NCBI GenBank assembly: GCA_046341775.1
Contig: JBKDQQ010000211.1
Coordinates: forward strand, 1 to 64,000
Direction: 5' to 3'
Source: SXXH01 sp041165735
GTDB taxonomy: Bacteria > Planctomycetota > UBA1135 > GCA-002686595
DNA: 64,000 bases
Below are positions 26,400 through 35,103 of this stretch, in pieces. The translations under genes were made by a program, and so were the position numbers. Each line of letters begins with the position of its first letter. Position 1 is the first letter of the stretch. The notes under the pieces were generated by a model. It saw nothing but the letters and a program-made list of their open reading frames with translations, had not been told where the DNA came from and searched no databases.

Positions 26400-28985
26400 T
26401 CAGCGCGCCTCGAGCTTGCGCATCTCGTCGCGCACGTCCGTGATGCGGGCGCGGATGAGGATCATCAGCGAGCGGTTCTCGTCGCTGTAGCCCTCGTTCT
26501 TGAAGAAGAAGCCGACCACCGGGATCTTCGCGATCCACGGGACTTCGGCGCGACGCTCGATGTTGCGCACGCTCGAGAGGCCGCCGAGCATCAGCGAGCC
26601 GCCGTCGGGCAGCACGGCCGAGGTGAAGACCGACTCCACCTTCAGCTCGGGCAGCTGGAACTTGATGGGGGAGGTGTTGCCGCCCAGGGTCGAGCTGAAG
26701 TCGCGCAAGGCGACGACCTTCGCCACGGTGGGCTGGATCTCCAGCGTCAGGTACTGGCGGTTCTGGTGGATCGTCGGGCGCACGTCGAGGACGACGCCCT
26801 CGTTGAGCACGTTGACCACCGGGTCGGCCACGGCCTGGAACTGGGCCACTTCCACGTCGAAGTCCTGGATGTAGGCCTTCTGGTTGATCGCCGTCACGTA
26901 GGCGCGCTGCGTGTTGTGCACGCTGACGACCTGATCGTTGACGAGCTGGACTTCGCTGCTCTTCTCGACGGCGCGCATCAGCGCCGAGAGGTTCACGTCG
27001 TTCAGGTACGACCATTGGAAGGTCATGCCGCCGACGGTGGAGAGCGCGTTGCCGAGCTGCGACTCGAAGAAGTTCTGCGTCGTGGCGCGGTAGTCGCCAT
27101 CGGCGCCGTCGTCGTAGAACACGCCGGCCGAGGGGTGGCCGGCCGCGTTCTGGCCCGCCGTGCCCGAGCCGCCGTTGTCGAGGCCCTTGCTGGCCTGGTC
27201 CTCGAGGCCGTTGGTGACATCCGAAACCTCGACGTTGTCGAGGCCGCGGAAGTCCACGCCGAGCTCCTGGATCCAGTTGTTGCTGACGGTGAGGAACTTC
27301 GACTCGATCGTCACGAGCGAGGTCGAGAAGCGGCGCAGGTCGTTGAGGAAGTTGACGACCTGCTGCTGCACCTCGGCGGTGTGGTTGACGAGGATGTAGC
27401 CGTCGGAGGCCTCGATCGAGATGCCCTCGTCGCTCCAGCTGCCCTTGGCGATGTTCTCCTGGATGAGGGTCGCGAGGTCGGCGGGCTCGAGGATCTTGGG
27501 CTTCTCGCCCACGGCGCCGAAGGGGCCGCCGCCATCGTCGTCGCTCATGTTCTCGATCAGGCGCAGCTGGTCGATGCGCGGACCGAGGAAGTCGGTCAGG
27601 CCGAACACGAGGTCCTGCACGTCGTGGTTGTACAGGAAGGGCTTGGTGCGGGCCTTCTCCTTGGTCGTGACGAGGACGGCCTCGTGGCGCGTCGTCCACG
27701 TGACGTTCTCGCCCGCCATCTGGGTGATCAGGTTGAGGGCCTGGTGGGCCGTCAGCTTGTTCTCCAGCTTGAGGGTGAAGGTGGTGCCGGCCTCGCTGGC
27801 GGCGGCCTCGGCGGCCGGGTCGACGACCAGCGGCAGGCCCGAGACGAGGCGCAGCGTGTCGATCACCTTGGCGAGGCTCTCCTCGTCGGCGATCGGCGGG
27901 ATCTGGACGGTCGTCTGCTTGAGCTGCTCGCGCAGCGCGAGATCGCCCTCCTCCACCTTGGTCGTGAGGTCCAGGCCCTGGCGCTTCGAGCGACGTTCGG
28001 TCATCTCGTTCCAGGCCTTGGCGGAAGGCTGGGTGATGACGTCGACGTAGGGGATCTGGATCTCCTTCATCTGCTCGCGCCAGCGACGGAACTGCTCGCG
28101 CTTGGCCTCGACGTATTCGGCGCGCACCTTCGTGCGTCCGGCGCGGAAGGCCGAGTCGCGGATCTCCTTCGCCTGCTCGTTGCGCGGGTCTTCGAGCAGC
28201 GCCTGGTCGGCCAGGTCCTCGGCTTCCTCGTAGTCGCCGGCATCGAACGCCGCGATGGCGGAGTCGAGGATGTTGTTGAGGACGGCCAGCTTGCGCTCGC
28301 GCGCGGCGGCCTCCTCGGCGCGCAGGGCCTCGGTGGCCTTGCGCTCGGCCGTCTCCTGCGCGGCCTTCTCGGCCTGCGTGCGTTGCTCCTTGACCTTGGC
28401 GAGCGTGGCTTCGACTTGCTGGTCGAGGCCGTCCCACTTCACCGAGTAGGGGGCGTAGCGCACCGCGTTGCGGGCGATCTCGAGCTCGGCCACGGCCGCC
28501 TGGTAGTCGCCGCGGGCGACGTGCAGGTTGGCCTTGGACAGGGAGTCCTGGACCTCGGTCTTGATCTGCTGCATGCGCAGCGCGTACGCCGCCTCCATGT
28601 CCTGCGCCACCGTCTGGTTGACGGCGATCTTGTCGCCGCGCAGGGCGAGGATCTGGGCGCGCAGGTCGCGGGCGGACAGGTTGTCGCCGTCCAGCTTGAT
28701 CGCCTCGTCCACGGCGGCGAGGGCGCCTTCGAGGTCGAGGCGGCCCATCAAGGCCTTGGCGTTGTCGATGTGGCTGGCGACGAGGAAGGCCTTGCGCTGC
28801 TGCGCGAGGTCGAGCACCTGCGCGTCCTGCGCCAACTGGCCGGAACCGTCGCCGCCCTGTCGGGGTTCGACGGCCTCCGGCGCGGGCGCCGCGTCGGCCG
28901 AGACCTCGAGGGCTTCGGGTCCCGTCGAGCGGCAGGCCGCGACGGCGAGGGCGAGCAGCAGGGCGTTCTTTTCTTGGCGGATCAT
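26400..28985 (-). CDS. Secretin-family lipoprotein with TPR/coiled-coil N-terminus (downstream copy)
   Basis: An 861-residue outer-membrane pore-type protein. The signal is lipoprotein-like (LLLALAVAAC, Cys 18). Residues ~60-290 hold TPR-like and charged coiled-coil repeats (QTAERKATEALRAEEAAARERK region). Short secretin N-domain-like pieces follow, with an STN/N1-like strand block (GISIEASDGYILVNHTAE). The C-terminal ~320 residues are a secretin domain: MRAVEKSSEVQLVNDQVVSV, GVVLDVRPTIHQNRQYLTLE, LPDGGSLMLGGL, and the signature VPWIAKIPVVGFFF. It is clearly paralogous to the gene upstream. No GspC-M or pilus genes adjoin it, so the partner system is unknown. Confidence 0.85.
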   Translation of the reverse strand: MIRQEKNALLLALAVAACRSTGPEALEVSADAAPAPEAVEPRQGGDGSGQLAQDAQVLDLAQQRKAFLVASHIDNAKALMGRLDLEGALAAVDEAIKLDGDNLSARDLRAQILALRGDKIAVNQTVAQDMEAAYALRMQQIKTEVQDSLSKANLHVARGDYQAAVAELEIARNAVRYAPYSVKWDGLDQQVEATLAKVKEQRTQAEKAAQETAERKATEALRAEEAAARERKLAVLNNILDSAIAAFDAGDYEEAEDLADQALLEDPRNEQAKEIRDSAFRAGRTKVRAEYVEAKREQFRRWREQMKEIQIPYVDVITQPSAKAWNEMTERRSKRQGLDLTTKVEEGDLALREQLKQTTVQIPPIADEESLAKVIDTLRLVSGLPLVVDPAAEAAASEAGTTFTLKLENKLTAHQALNLITQMAGENVTWTTRHEAVLVTTKEKARTKPFLYNHDVQDLVFGLTDFLGPRIDQLRLIENMSDDDGGGPFGAVGEKPKILEPADLATLIQENIAKGSWSDEGISIEASDGYILVNHTAEVQQQVVNFLNDLRRFSTSLVTIESKFLTVSNNWIQELGVDFRGLDNVEVSDVTNGLEDQASKGLDNGGSGTAGQNAAGHPSAGVFYDDGADGDYRATTQNFFESQLGNALSTVGGMTFQWSYLNDVNLSALMRAVEKSSEVQLVNDQVVSVHNTQRAYVTAINQKAYIQDFDVEVAQFQAVADPVVNVLNEGVVLDVRPTIHQNRQYLTLEIQPTVAKVVALRDFSSTLGGNTSPIKFQLPELKVESVFTSAVLPDGGSLMLGGLSSVRNIERRAEVPWIAKIPVVGFFFKNEGYSDENRSLMILIRARITDVRDEMRKLEAR

Positions 28986-29048
28986 GTCTGGTCTAGCTTC
29001 CTACGCTGCGATGTCTCTGGGTTCGTCGGTTGCGAAGGGGAGGGGCGC

Positions 29049-31700
29049 TCAGTCGCGCTCCACGCGGGTGGTGGGGCGCAGCTGGGCCTCGCTCGGCTCC
29101 AGTTCCTGCGGGATGAGGATCTGGGCCTTCAGCAGCACCAGGATCTTGCGGTTGGACACGTAGTGCCCCTTGCGGTCGAAGAAGAACGACACGAGGGGGA
29201 TCTTGTTGAGGATCGGGACGCCGGAGTTCATGTCCTGGCGATCCGAGACCTTCAAGCCGCCGAGCAGCACGGTGCCGCCGTCCGGCATCGGGATCGAGGT
29301 GCGCACGCGGCGCAGGTCGACTTCCGGCAGCTGGATGGTGACCGAGTTCTGCGAACCCAGCGTCGTGACGATCTCGGCGATCGGGCGGCGCAGCTCGGCC
29401 ACGGTCGGGCGCAGCTCGAGGGTGATGAAGCGGCGGTCGGCGGAGACCACCGGGCGCACGTCGAGGACGACGCCGTCCTGCACCACCGCCACGATCGGGT
29501 CGGCGATGCTGGAGCCCTGCGCGATCTCGACGTTGAAGTCCTGCACGTAGGCGACCTGGTTCAGCACCGCGAGGTTGCCGCGCGCCGTGTTGTGCACGGT
29601 GATGCGCGGGCTGGTGACCAGTTCGACGCGCTCGGACTTGCTGACCGCGCGCAGCACCATCTGGAGCTGCAGGTTGTTCAGGTAGGTCCACTGGAACGAC
29701 AAGCCGCCCGAGCCGACCAGCACGTCCTCGTCGCCGAGGGTCGTGTCGTACAGCTCCTCGACGCGCGCGCGCATCTCCTGGTTCGAGCTCCTGTCGTAGA
29801 ACGCGCCGAGATCCGAACCCTGGCCGATCTCGTTGCCGAGGTCGCTCTGGGTCGAGGCGTCGCCGAAGTCGTTGAAGAAGGCGTTGGTGCCGAGGCCCGG
29901 CTGGCCGAGGCCGCGGAAGTCGACGCCGATGTCCTCGAGGAAGTTGTCCTCGACCGACAGGAAGCGCGCCTGGATGTCGACCATGATGCCGGTCGCCTCG
30001 CGCAGGTCCTGCAGCAGCTTGGCGATCTGCTCGTGCACCTCGGGCGTCTGGTTGACGACCATCGTGCCGTTGCTGATGCGCAGGCTGTTGTCGGGGTCGG
30101 CGTCCCACGAGCCGGGGGCGACGTTGTTGCGGATGAGCGTGTCGAGCTGGTCGCCCGTCACGACGTTGGCCTCGCGCTCCGTGGCCTCCTCCTCGGTGAC
30201 CTGCACGCCGCCGGTGGGGGCGACGTTCATCTCGCGGCCGGGGAAGTCCTGGATCGGACGGATGAGGTCGTTGACCTCGTAGTTCTTGAGGGTCTGGCCG
30301 CCCTTGAGTTCGTCCTTGACGACGAACTTGACCACGCCGTCCTGCACCTTCCAGCGCAGCGACTCGCTCGTCTCGGCCATCAGGTCGAGCAGCTTCTTCA
30401 CGCTGCGCTCGGGCAGGTCGAGCTTGACCATGCGCTGCTCCTCGTCGAGCTCCTCCATGACCTTGGGGGAGATGACGAAGTTCACCTGCGAAACGCTCTG
30501 CAGGAACGCGGCGACCTCCTCGAGCGGCGAACCTTCGCCGTCGGCGCCGAGGAACTTCGGCGTGATGATCGTCTCGTCGAGGCGCGCCAGCACGGCGGCC
30601 TTCTCGCCGCCCGGGTCGCTCGACAGCGCCGAGAACTCCAGCGGCTGGCGCCGGCTCACTTCGGCCCAGCGCTTGAGGTCGTCGAACACGAGCGCCTCCG
30701 TCTGGGGCACGTTCATCGTGTCGAGTTCCTCGATCGTGCGGATCCACTGCTCGCGGTAGTGGCGCCGGTTGTTCTCGTCGGCCTGGGCGTGGCGCATGTC
30801 GCGCGCCGTCTGGCGCAGCTCGAGCGCATCCTTGTTGCCCGGCGACTCGACGAGGATCTGGTTCGTCAGGGCCTCGGCCTTGGCGTAGTCCTCGGCGAGG
30901 AACGCGGTGTTCGCCTGCGCGTACAGCGTGCGCAGCTTGTTCTCGAAGTACGCGGCCTCCTCCGCCTCGCGGGCGGCGCGGGCCTTGGCGGCCTCCTCCT
31001 CGCGGCGGCGCATCTCGCCGGCGACGGCCTCGTCGCTCATGCGGATGGCGGTCTCGAGCTGGCCTTGCACGGCTTGCAGTTCGAGCGCGCCCTGCGCGAC
31101 CAGCGGGTTGTAGCGCACGATCATCTCGGCCGCGCGGAACTCGTCGATCGCCGACTGGTGGTCGCCGCCGGCCAACGCCGTCTTGCCGCGGGCGATGTGC
31201 TCCTCGGCGGCCATGCGGGCCTGGGCGCGGCGCACGACTTCCTGCTCGGTCGCGTCCTCGAGGAACGCGGCCGCGCCGGCGTAGCGATCGCCCATCAGCG
31301 CCTCGACCTTGCGCATCTTGTCGCGCGCGCTGGTGCTTTCCTGGTCGGTCTCCAGCGCCGAAGCGTAGGCGCGCAGGGCGGCCGACAAGTCGGCGCGCTC
31401 CAAGGCGCGATCGCCTTCCATCTCGTATTGCGCCGAGAGGAAGCGGCCCTGTTGGCGCAGGCGCTCGAGCCGCGCCGCGTCCTCGGACAGCTGCGCGCCC
31501 TCCTGGACGGGCTGCGCGCCCTCCCGGACGACGGGCGTGGACGCCGTGGCGGCCGGCGCCGCGGCTTCGACCACCGCGGCCTCGGCGGCCGGGGAGGGAG
31601 CTGCGGACGGCGCGATGGAGGCGCGCTCGGCCTGGTTGGTGGAGGTGCACGCGCCGGGGAGCGCCGCGAGGAGGGGGACGAGGATCGACCTCAGCTGCAT
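29049..31700 (-). CDS. Secretin-family lipoprotein with TPR/coiled-coil N-terminus (upstream copy)
   Basis: An 883-residue paralogue of the following gene. The signal peptide ends in a lipobox-like LPGACTS (Cys 18). A Pro/Ala-rich linker follows, then TPR units (ALERADLSAALRAYASALE, ARGKTALAGGDHQSAIDEF, ANTAFLAEDYAKAEALTNQ) with an Arg/Glu coiled coil. Residues ~370-600 include N-domain-like segments (EVAAFLQSVSQVNFVISPKV). The C-terminal secretin domain has LQMVLRAVSKSERVELVTSP, GVVLDVRPVVSADRRFITLE, MPDGGTVLLGGL and VPILNKIPLVSFFF. ATG 31700 is chosen for the signal peptide. A 62-bp gap separates it from the second copy, so the two are probably one operon and may form a mixed or paired pore. 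Confidence 0.86.
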   Translation of the reverse strand: MQLRSILVPLLAALPGACTSTNQAERASIAPSAAPSPAAEAAVVEAAAPAATASTPVVREGAQPVQEGAQLSEDAARLERLRQQGRFLSAQYEMEGDRALERADLSAALRAYASALETDQESTSARDKMRKVEALMGDRYAGAAAFLEDATEQEVVRRAQARMAAEEHIARGKTALAGGDHQSAIDEFRAAEMIVRYNPLVAQGALELQAVQGQLETAIRMSDEAVAGEMRRREEEAAKARAAREAEEAAYFENKLRTLYAQANTAFLAEDYAKAEALTNQILVESPGNKDALELRQTARDMRHAQADENNRRHYREQWIRTIEELDTMNVPQTEALVFDDLKRWAEVSRRQPLEFSALSSDPGGEKAAVLARLDETIITPKFLGADGEGSPLEEVAAFLQSVSQVNFVISPKVMEELDEEQRMVKLDLPERSVKKLLDLMAETSESLRWKVQDGVVKFVVKDELKGGQTLKNYEVNDLIRPIQDFPGREMNVAPTGGVQVTEEEATEREANVVTGDQLDTLIRNNVAPGSWDADPDNSLRISNGTMVVNQTPEVHEQIAKLLQDLREATGIMVDIQARFLSVEDNFLEDIGVDFRGLGQPGLGTNAFFNDFGDASTQSDLGNEIGQGSDLGAFYDRSSNQEMRARVEELYDTTLGDEDVLVGSGGLSFQWTYLNNLQLQMVLRAVSKSERVELVTSPRITVHNTARGNLAVLNQVAYVQDFNVEIAQGSSIADPIVAVVQDGVVLDVRPVVSADRRFITLELRPTVAELRRPIAEIVTTLGSQNSVTIQLPEVDLRRVRTSIPMPDGGTVLLGGLKVSDRQDMNSGVPILNKIPLVSFFFDRKGHYVSNRKILVLLKAQILIPQELEPSEAQLRPTTRVERD

Positions 31701-32276
31701 GATGCTTGGGAAACCCTTCGAGTAGTCAGTGCGGACGGGTTGCGTCGGACGACAGCGTGCGGGCACGAAGTCGAGCCACCTCGATCCAAAGCGTCGACGA
31801 CGAAGCACGGAGTGCGGCTTCGCGACGCTCAAGCACCGTGGCCCGCTGGACGCTCGAGGCGCGCAGGCACGGAACACTCCACTCGGCCACGAGGCCGCAG
31901 GTAGAGGGGGGGGTGGTCAACTCGGGTGCTGGGGGGACTGCCTGCCCCGCGTTCGCCTCGCGACCGGAGTCGCGTGCTGGCGCGGTGCAGTGTGCGTGAA
32001 GCACAGCTTGGGGGACTGGATCTATGGTGGTCAGGCGCCATCGGTCCGACGCTGTTTTCCAGCGCCTTTCGTCCAGGCCTGCCGTCTAGCGATCTAGCTC
32101 CGTCCGCACCGGTCCTTCCCGTCGCTCGGCCGACGCGCGGCCAAGTCGCTTCGACCGGGGTGGCGCTCGAGCGGCCCTCGCGGAGCCTGTCGAGTGCGCC
32201 GCCTCAGGCGATGCACGGGGGGGCGGTGTGCTCCGGGACCGTTGCCGGCCTCGGAAGCGGGGAAAGAGGAGTGGGG

Positions 32277-32282
32277 AAGATA
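32277..32282 (-). promoter_or_regulatory. Putative -10 element reading into the gene-free region
   Basis: Minus-strand TATCTT preceded by GC, matching the window's recurrent pattern. No coding start follows within 300 bp. If real it would drive a non-coding transcript through the hairpins at 32064-31959 or a long secretin leader. Confidence 0.3.
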
Positions 32283-32428
32283 GCGGTGCCCTAGGTGAGG
32301 GTCAACCGAAGAGGCGTTCCGAGCATGGATTCCGTGAAGGGCCGCCGAGGGCTTGTACACGGGGCATCCACGTGGAGCGCCGCCTCGGCCCCACCGGGGA
32401 GCCGCCATCCGCACCGACTCAGGTGCTT

Positions 32429-32450
32429 CCGCGCGGCACGAGCCGCGCGG
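32429..32450. other. Perfect 9-bp hairpin with tetraloop
   Basis: CCGCGCGGC-ACGA-GCCGCGCGG. It lies about 200 bp past the end of the minus-strand uracil-DNA glycosylase gene, so it may be that transcript's terminator (read on the minus strand) or part of an RNA. No U-run follows on either strand. Confidence 0.45.
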
Positions 32451-32651
32451 GGCATCCTTCGGTGCCGACGCCCTACCCGCCCCGTTGGTCGCAGTAACAC
32501 CCGCCGCGGCAGCCGCGCCTCGCCATTCGGTCCGTCGCCGGCGGGGCAGGTCGCCCGCCGTCTGGCCGGGACCCGCAAGCGCCGGCGCCTGGCGCGGCAC
32601 GCGCGCCGCGCAAGGCCGTCGATTCTCTCTCAAGTCATTTTCATGGCTGTG

Positions 32652-33533
32652 CTAGCTAGGAAGCAGCAATCCAGCCGTGCGCATCGCCAATTGGATGTCC
32701 TGCCAGCACTCCTTCTTGTCCGCCGGCGTGCGTAGCAAGTAGGCGGGGTGGTAAGTGGCGACGACGGGGATGCCGCGGCGCTCGTGGACGCGCCCTCGCA
32801 GGCTCGCCAAGCTGCCGTTGCTGCCGAGGAGGTATCCGGCGGCGTGGCGCCCGAGGGCGATGATGATGCGCGGCTGCATCAACTCGATCTGGCGCTCGAG
32901 CCACGGTGCGCACAACTCCGTCTCTTGCGGCGCGGGATCGCGGTTGCCGGGTGGGCGGCACTTGAGCAGGTTCGCGATCCACACCTCGTCGCGGCGCAAG
33001 CGCATGCCCTTCTCGATGATGTCGGTCAGCAACTGGCCGGCGGCTCCGACGAACGGCACGCCGGTGCGATCCTCGTCCGCTCCCGGTGCTTCGCCCACGA
33101 AAAGGACGCGACGTGCGCCGCTGCCGTCCGAAACGACGGTTTGCGTGCGGGTGCGGCACAAGTCGCAGGCCGTGCAGGCGGCCACTGCGAGGCGCAGATC
33201 CTCGAGCGTGGCGCACGCCGGGGCCAGCATGCCGGGCAACGCGCGCGTCGCCGCCGCGGTGGTTCCAAGGGCGGGTGCGCGCGACTCGGGCGCGGAGGTC
33301 GCCGCGTCGGCGGCAGGCGCCACGAGGGACGAGCGCGCGCCGCTCGGATTGGCGCTGGCGGCGGCGGGCGCCTCCGCCGGGCGCCATGCGGTCGCGGTGG
33401 GCGCGGGCGTCTCGACGGCGCACCACGCCACTCCGCGTTGGGCCGCTCGCCGCGCATGCGCCTCCAACGCCGCGGCCAACAAGCGCGCCTCCGCGAGCGG
33501 ATCGTCCGCGCCGATTTCGGGGTCGTGGTGCAT
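32652..33533 (-). CDS. Uracil-DNA glycosylase, family 4 (Fe-S)
   Basis: Base-excision-repair enzyme that removes uracil from DNA. The product is 293 residues: a ~95-residue Ala/Pro-rich N-terminal extension, then the family-4 core. ACTACDLCRTRTQTV carries the first two Fe-S cysteines (CxxC). The active-site motif is VGEAPGADEDRTGVPFVG. WIANLLKCRPPGNRDP and ELCAPWLERQIELM give the other cysteines, and motif 2 is ATYHPAYLLR. ATG 33533 is the start nearest the core that follows a promoter-like element (33593-33598). The low-complexity extension is common in fused phage-polymerase-like UdgX/UDG4 proteins of PVC bacteria and other groups. It diverges from a TPR gene. Confidence 0.92.
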   Translation of the reverse strand: MHHDPEIGADDPLAEARLLAAALEAHARRAAQRGVAWCAVETPAPTATAWRPAEAPAAASANPSGARSSLVAPAADAATSAPESRAPALGTTAAATRALPGMLAPACATLEDLRLAVAACTACDLCRTRTQTVVSDGSGARRVLFVGEAPGADEDRTGVPFVGAAGQLLTDIIEKGMRLRRDEVWIANLLKCRPPGNRDPAPQETELCAPWLERQIELMQPRIIIALGRHAAGYLLGSNGSLASLRGRVHERRGIPVVATYHPAYLLRTPADKKECWQDIQLAMRTAGLLLPS

Positions 33534-33592
33534 GTCGTGGTCGATGGGGGGCTGGCGAGCGCGGGCCGTGCCGCGTGTGTCGCGCCCTCGGG

Positions 33593-33598
33593 ATCGTA
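33593..33598 (-). promoter_or_regulatory. Putative -10 element for the uracil-DNA glycosylase
   Basis: Minus-strand TACGAT preceded by GC; leader of about 53 nt to ATG 33533. Confidence 0.4.
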
Positions 33599-33657
33599 GC
33601 AGCCTCTTGGAGCAGTCCCCACCCGCGACGAGCGACGACCCCAGGTCGTGGCGCAGG

Positions 33658-33663
33658 TAGAGT
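33658..33663 (+). promoter_or_regulatory. Putative -10 element for the TPR lipoprotein gene
   Basis: TAGAGT preceded by GG. A start near 33670 would rule out the in-frame GTG at 33664 and leaves ATG 33772 as the start, with a leader of about 100 nt. Confidence 0.35.
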
Positions 33664-33771
33664 GTGGAGCGCTTGTCCAGCCCCGCGAACCGCCCTGCAT
33701 CCCCGCTCCGCCTCCCGCGCCTTGCGCGCTGCTCGAGCACCCCTCGTGGAAGGATCTCCGCCGCCTGGCGG

Positions 33772-35085
33772 ATGGTCGCGCCGTGCTTGTGGCTTGCAGG
33801 TGCATGGCTCGGCGCGTGCGGAACCGACGGCGGGGATGCGAGCGACGGGCCGCGACCGGTGGCGGCCGCCGGCACGCAGGCGAGCGCGCCCGCCGCAGCG
33901 GGCTTCTCGGGCGAACCGCGCGTCATGGATCCCGCGCTGGTGCGACTGCGCGCCGCGCTGGAGTTCGGCCGGCTGGAGGAGGTCGACCAATTGCTGCCCC
34001 GCGCGGCAAGCGCGGGGGCCGAGGAAGCGGTGCTGCGCGCGCGCGCCTTGGCATTGCGCGGTTCGCGCATCGATGCCTTGCGCATCCTCGCCGACCAAGC
34101 GGCGGCGCGGCCGCTCGACCCCGAGCCGCGCGGCGCGGCGGCCGAGATCTACGCCGCCTCGGGCGCGTTCGAGGACGCGCTGCGCGAGATCCTCGCGCTC
34201 GAGCGCGTGTCGAAGACCGATCCTGTCGTGCTGCGCGCGCGCGGCGTCGCCATGTTGTGCAAGGACGGCGGCGCGGCGAGCGGGCTCGAGTTGCTGACGC
34301 GTGCGCGCGCCGCGGATCCGTCGTTGCCGTACTGCGACCGCGCCTTGGCGCAGGCGCACCTCCTCGTCGGCAAGGAAGCCGCCAAGAGGAAGGACTTGCC
34401 CGCCGCGCTGGAGCACGCCGAAGCGAGCACGCGCTTCGACCCCGACGAGGTCGACGCGCAGCGCTTCCATGCCGAGTGCCTCGCCGCCGCGGGCCGCTTC
34501 GCCGCGGCGCGCGCGATCCTCGACGCGCTCGCCGCGCGCGGGGTGCCGCTGGGCGCCGAGGTCGCGCTGCTCGAGAAGCGCGCGGGCTTCGACGCCTTGC
34601 TGCGCGGCCAGCGCGAGGAGGCGCTGGCGCGCTTCGTCGCGGCGCGCGCCGCGGGACTCGACGCCGACGGCCTGGGCTCGGCCGCGGAGCTCCTGGTCGA
34701 AGCGGCGGCGCAAGCGGTCGAGGAAGGCGTGCGGCTGTTCGGCGAGGGGAACATCGACGAAGCCGCCGCGCGCTTCGCCTTGGCGCTCGAGCGCGATCCG
34801 GCGCAACTCTCCGCGCGCAACCACCTGGCCGTGTGCCGACTGCGCCAAGGCCGCCCGTCGGAGGCCGCGCCCCTGTGGCGCGAAGTGCTCGCCATGGCGC
34901 GCGCCGAGGGGCTGGCGTTGCCGGAACCCGTGCACCTCAATCTCGCGCACGCCTTGTCCAAGGCGGGCGACGAGGACGGCGCGCGCGAGGCGTTGCGCGA
35001 CTACTTGGGCCGCGAACCAGGGGGCCGTTGGGTGGCCGAGACCGAGCGCGCCTTGGCGGCGCTCGGCGGCCCCTCCGGCGGCTGA
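33772..35085 (+). CDS. TPR-repeat lipoprotein
   Basis: A 437-residue exported protein with a lipobox (WLAGAWLGACG, Cys ~16) and an Ala-rich linker. At least eight helix-turn-helix TPR units follow, among them ALRGSRIDALRILADQAAAR, EIYAASGAFEDALREILAL, AECLAAAGRFAAARAILDAL, VRLFGEGNIDEAAARFALAL, HLAVCRLRQGRPSEAAPLWR and LSKAGDEDGAREALRDYL. No catalytic domain is present, so it is probably a protein-protein interaction scaffold facing the periplasm. ATG 33772 is chosen for the signal peptide; GTG 33664 would add 36 residues. It is convergent with another TPR lipoprotein gene. Confidence 0.75.
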   Translation: MVAPCLWLAGAWLGACGTDGGDASDGPRPVAAAGTQASAPAAAGFSGEPRVMDPALVRLRAALEFGRLEEVDQLLPRAASAGAEEAVLRARALALRGSRIDALRILADQAAARPLDPEPRGAAAEIYAASGAFEDALREILALERVSKTDPVVLRARGVAMLCKDGGAASGLELLTRARAADPSLPYCDRALAQAHLLVGKEAAKRKDLPAALEHAEASTRFDPDEVDAQRFHAECLAAAGRFAAARAILDALAARGVPLGAEVALLEKRAGFDALLRGQREEALARFVAARAAGLDADGLGSAAELLVEAAAQAVEEGVRLFGEGNIDEAAARFALALERDPAQLSARNHLAVCRLRQGRPSEAAPLWREVLAMARAEGLALPEPVHLNLAHALSKAGDEDGAREALRDYLGREPGGRWVAETERALAALGGPSGG

Positions 35086-35103
35086 GGCGCGCTAGCGCGC
35101 CTC
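35084..35103. terminator. Perfect 20-bp palindrome between convergent TPR genes
   Basis: GAGGCGCGC-TA-GCGCGCCTC. The plus-strand gene's TGA (35083-35085) overlaps the left arm and the minus-strand gene's TAG (35092-35094) sits at the centre. It may end both transcripts. No U-tract is present. Confidence 0.45.

Larger units (their letters stand above)
31701..32651. other. 951-bp gene-free region with several hairpins; no RNA family recognised
   Basis: No credible coding frame is seen on either strand, and base composition is less extreme than in the genes. It holds CGCGAC-CGGA-GTCGCG at 31959-31974, a bulged stem built on GGACTGG/CCATCGGTCC at 32013-32048, CGCTG-TTTTC-CAGCG at 32050-32064, and a 9-bp GC hairpin at 32429-32450. 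A minus-strand TATCTT lies at 32277-32282. The 5' part must hold the leader and promoter of the secretin gene. RNase P, tmRNA, SRP and 6S signature sequences were looked for by eye and not found. A small RNA gene is possible. Confidence 0.5.

Noticed and set aside
26268..31904. Very long plus-strand open frame (over 1800 codons) opposite the two secretin genes
   Set aside because: It mirrors the secretin genes, has low-complexity Leu/Val/Asp/His composition, no domains and no start signal. The minus-strand frames carry full secretin signatures. Long antisense frames are expected at this GC content.
31901..32100. Possible RNase P, tmRNA, SRP or 6S RNA in the gene-free block
   Set aside because: None of the invariant sequence blocks of these RNAs could be found on either strand by eye. 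Only an unnamed structured region is claimed.
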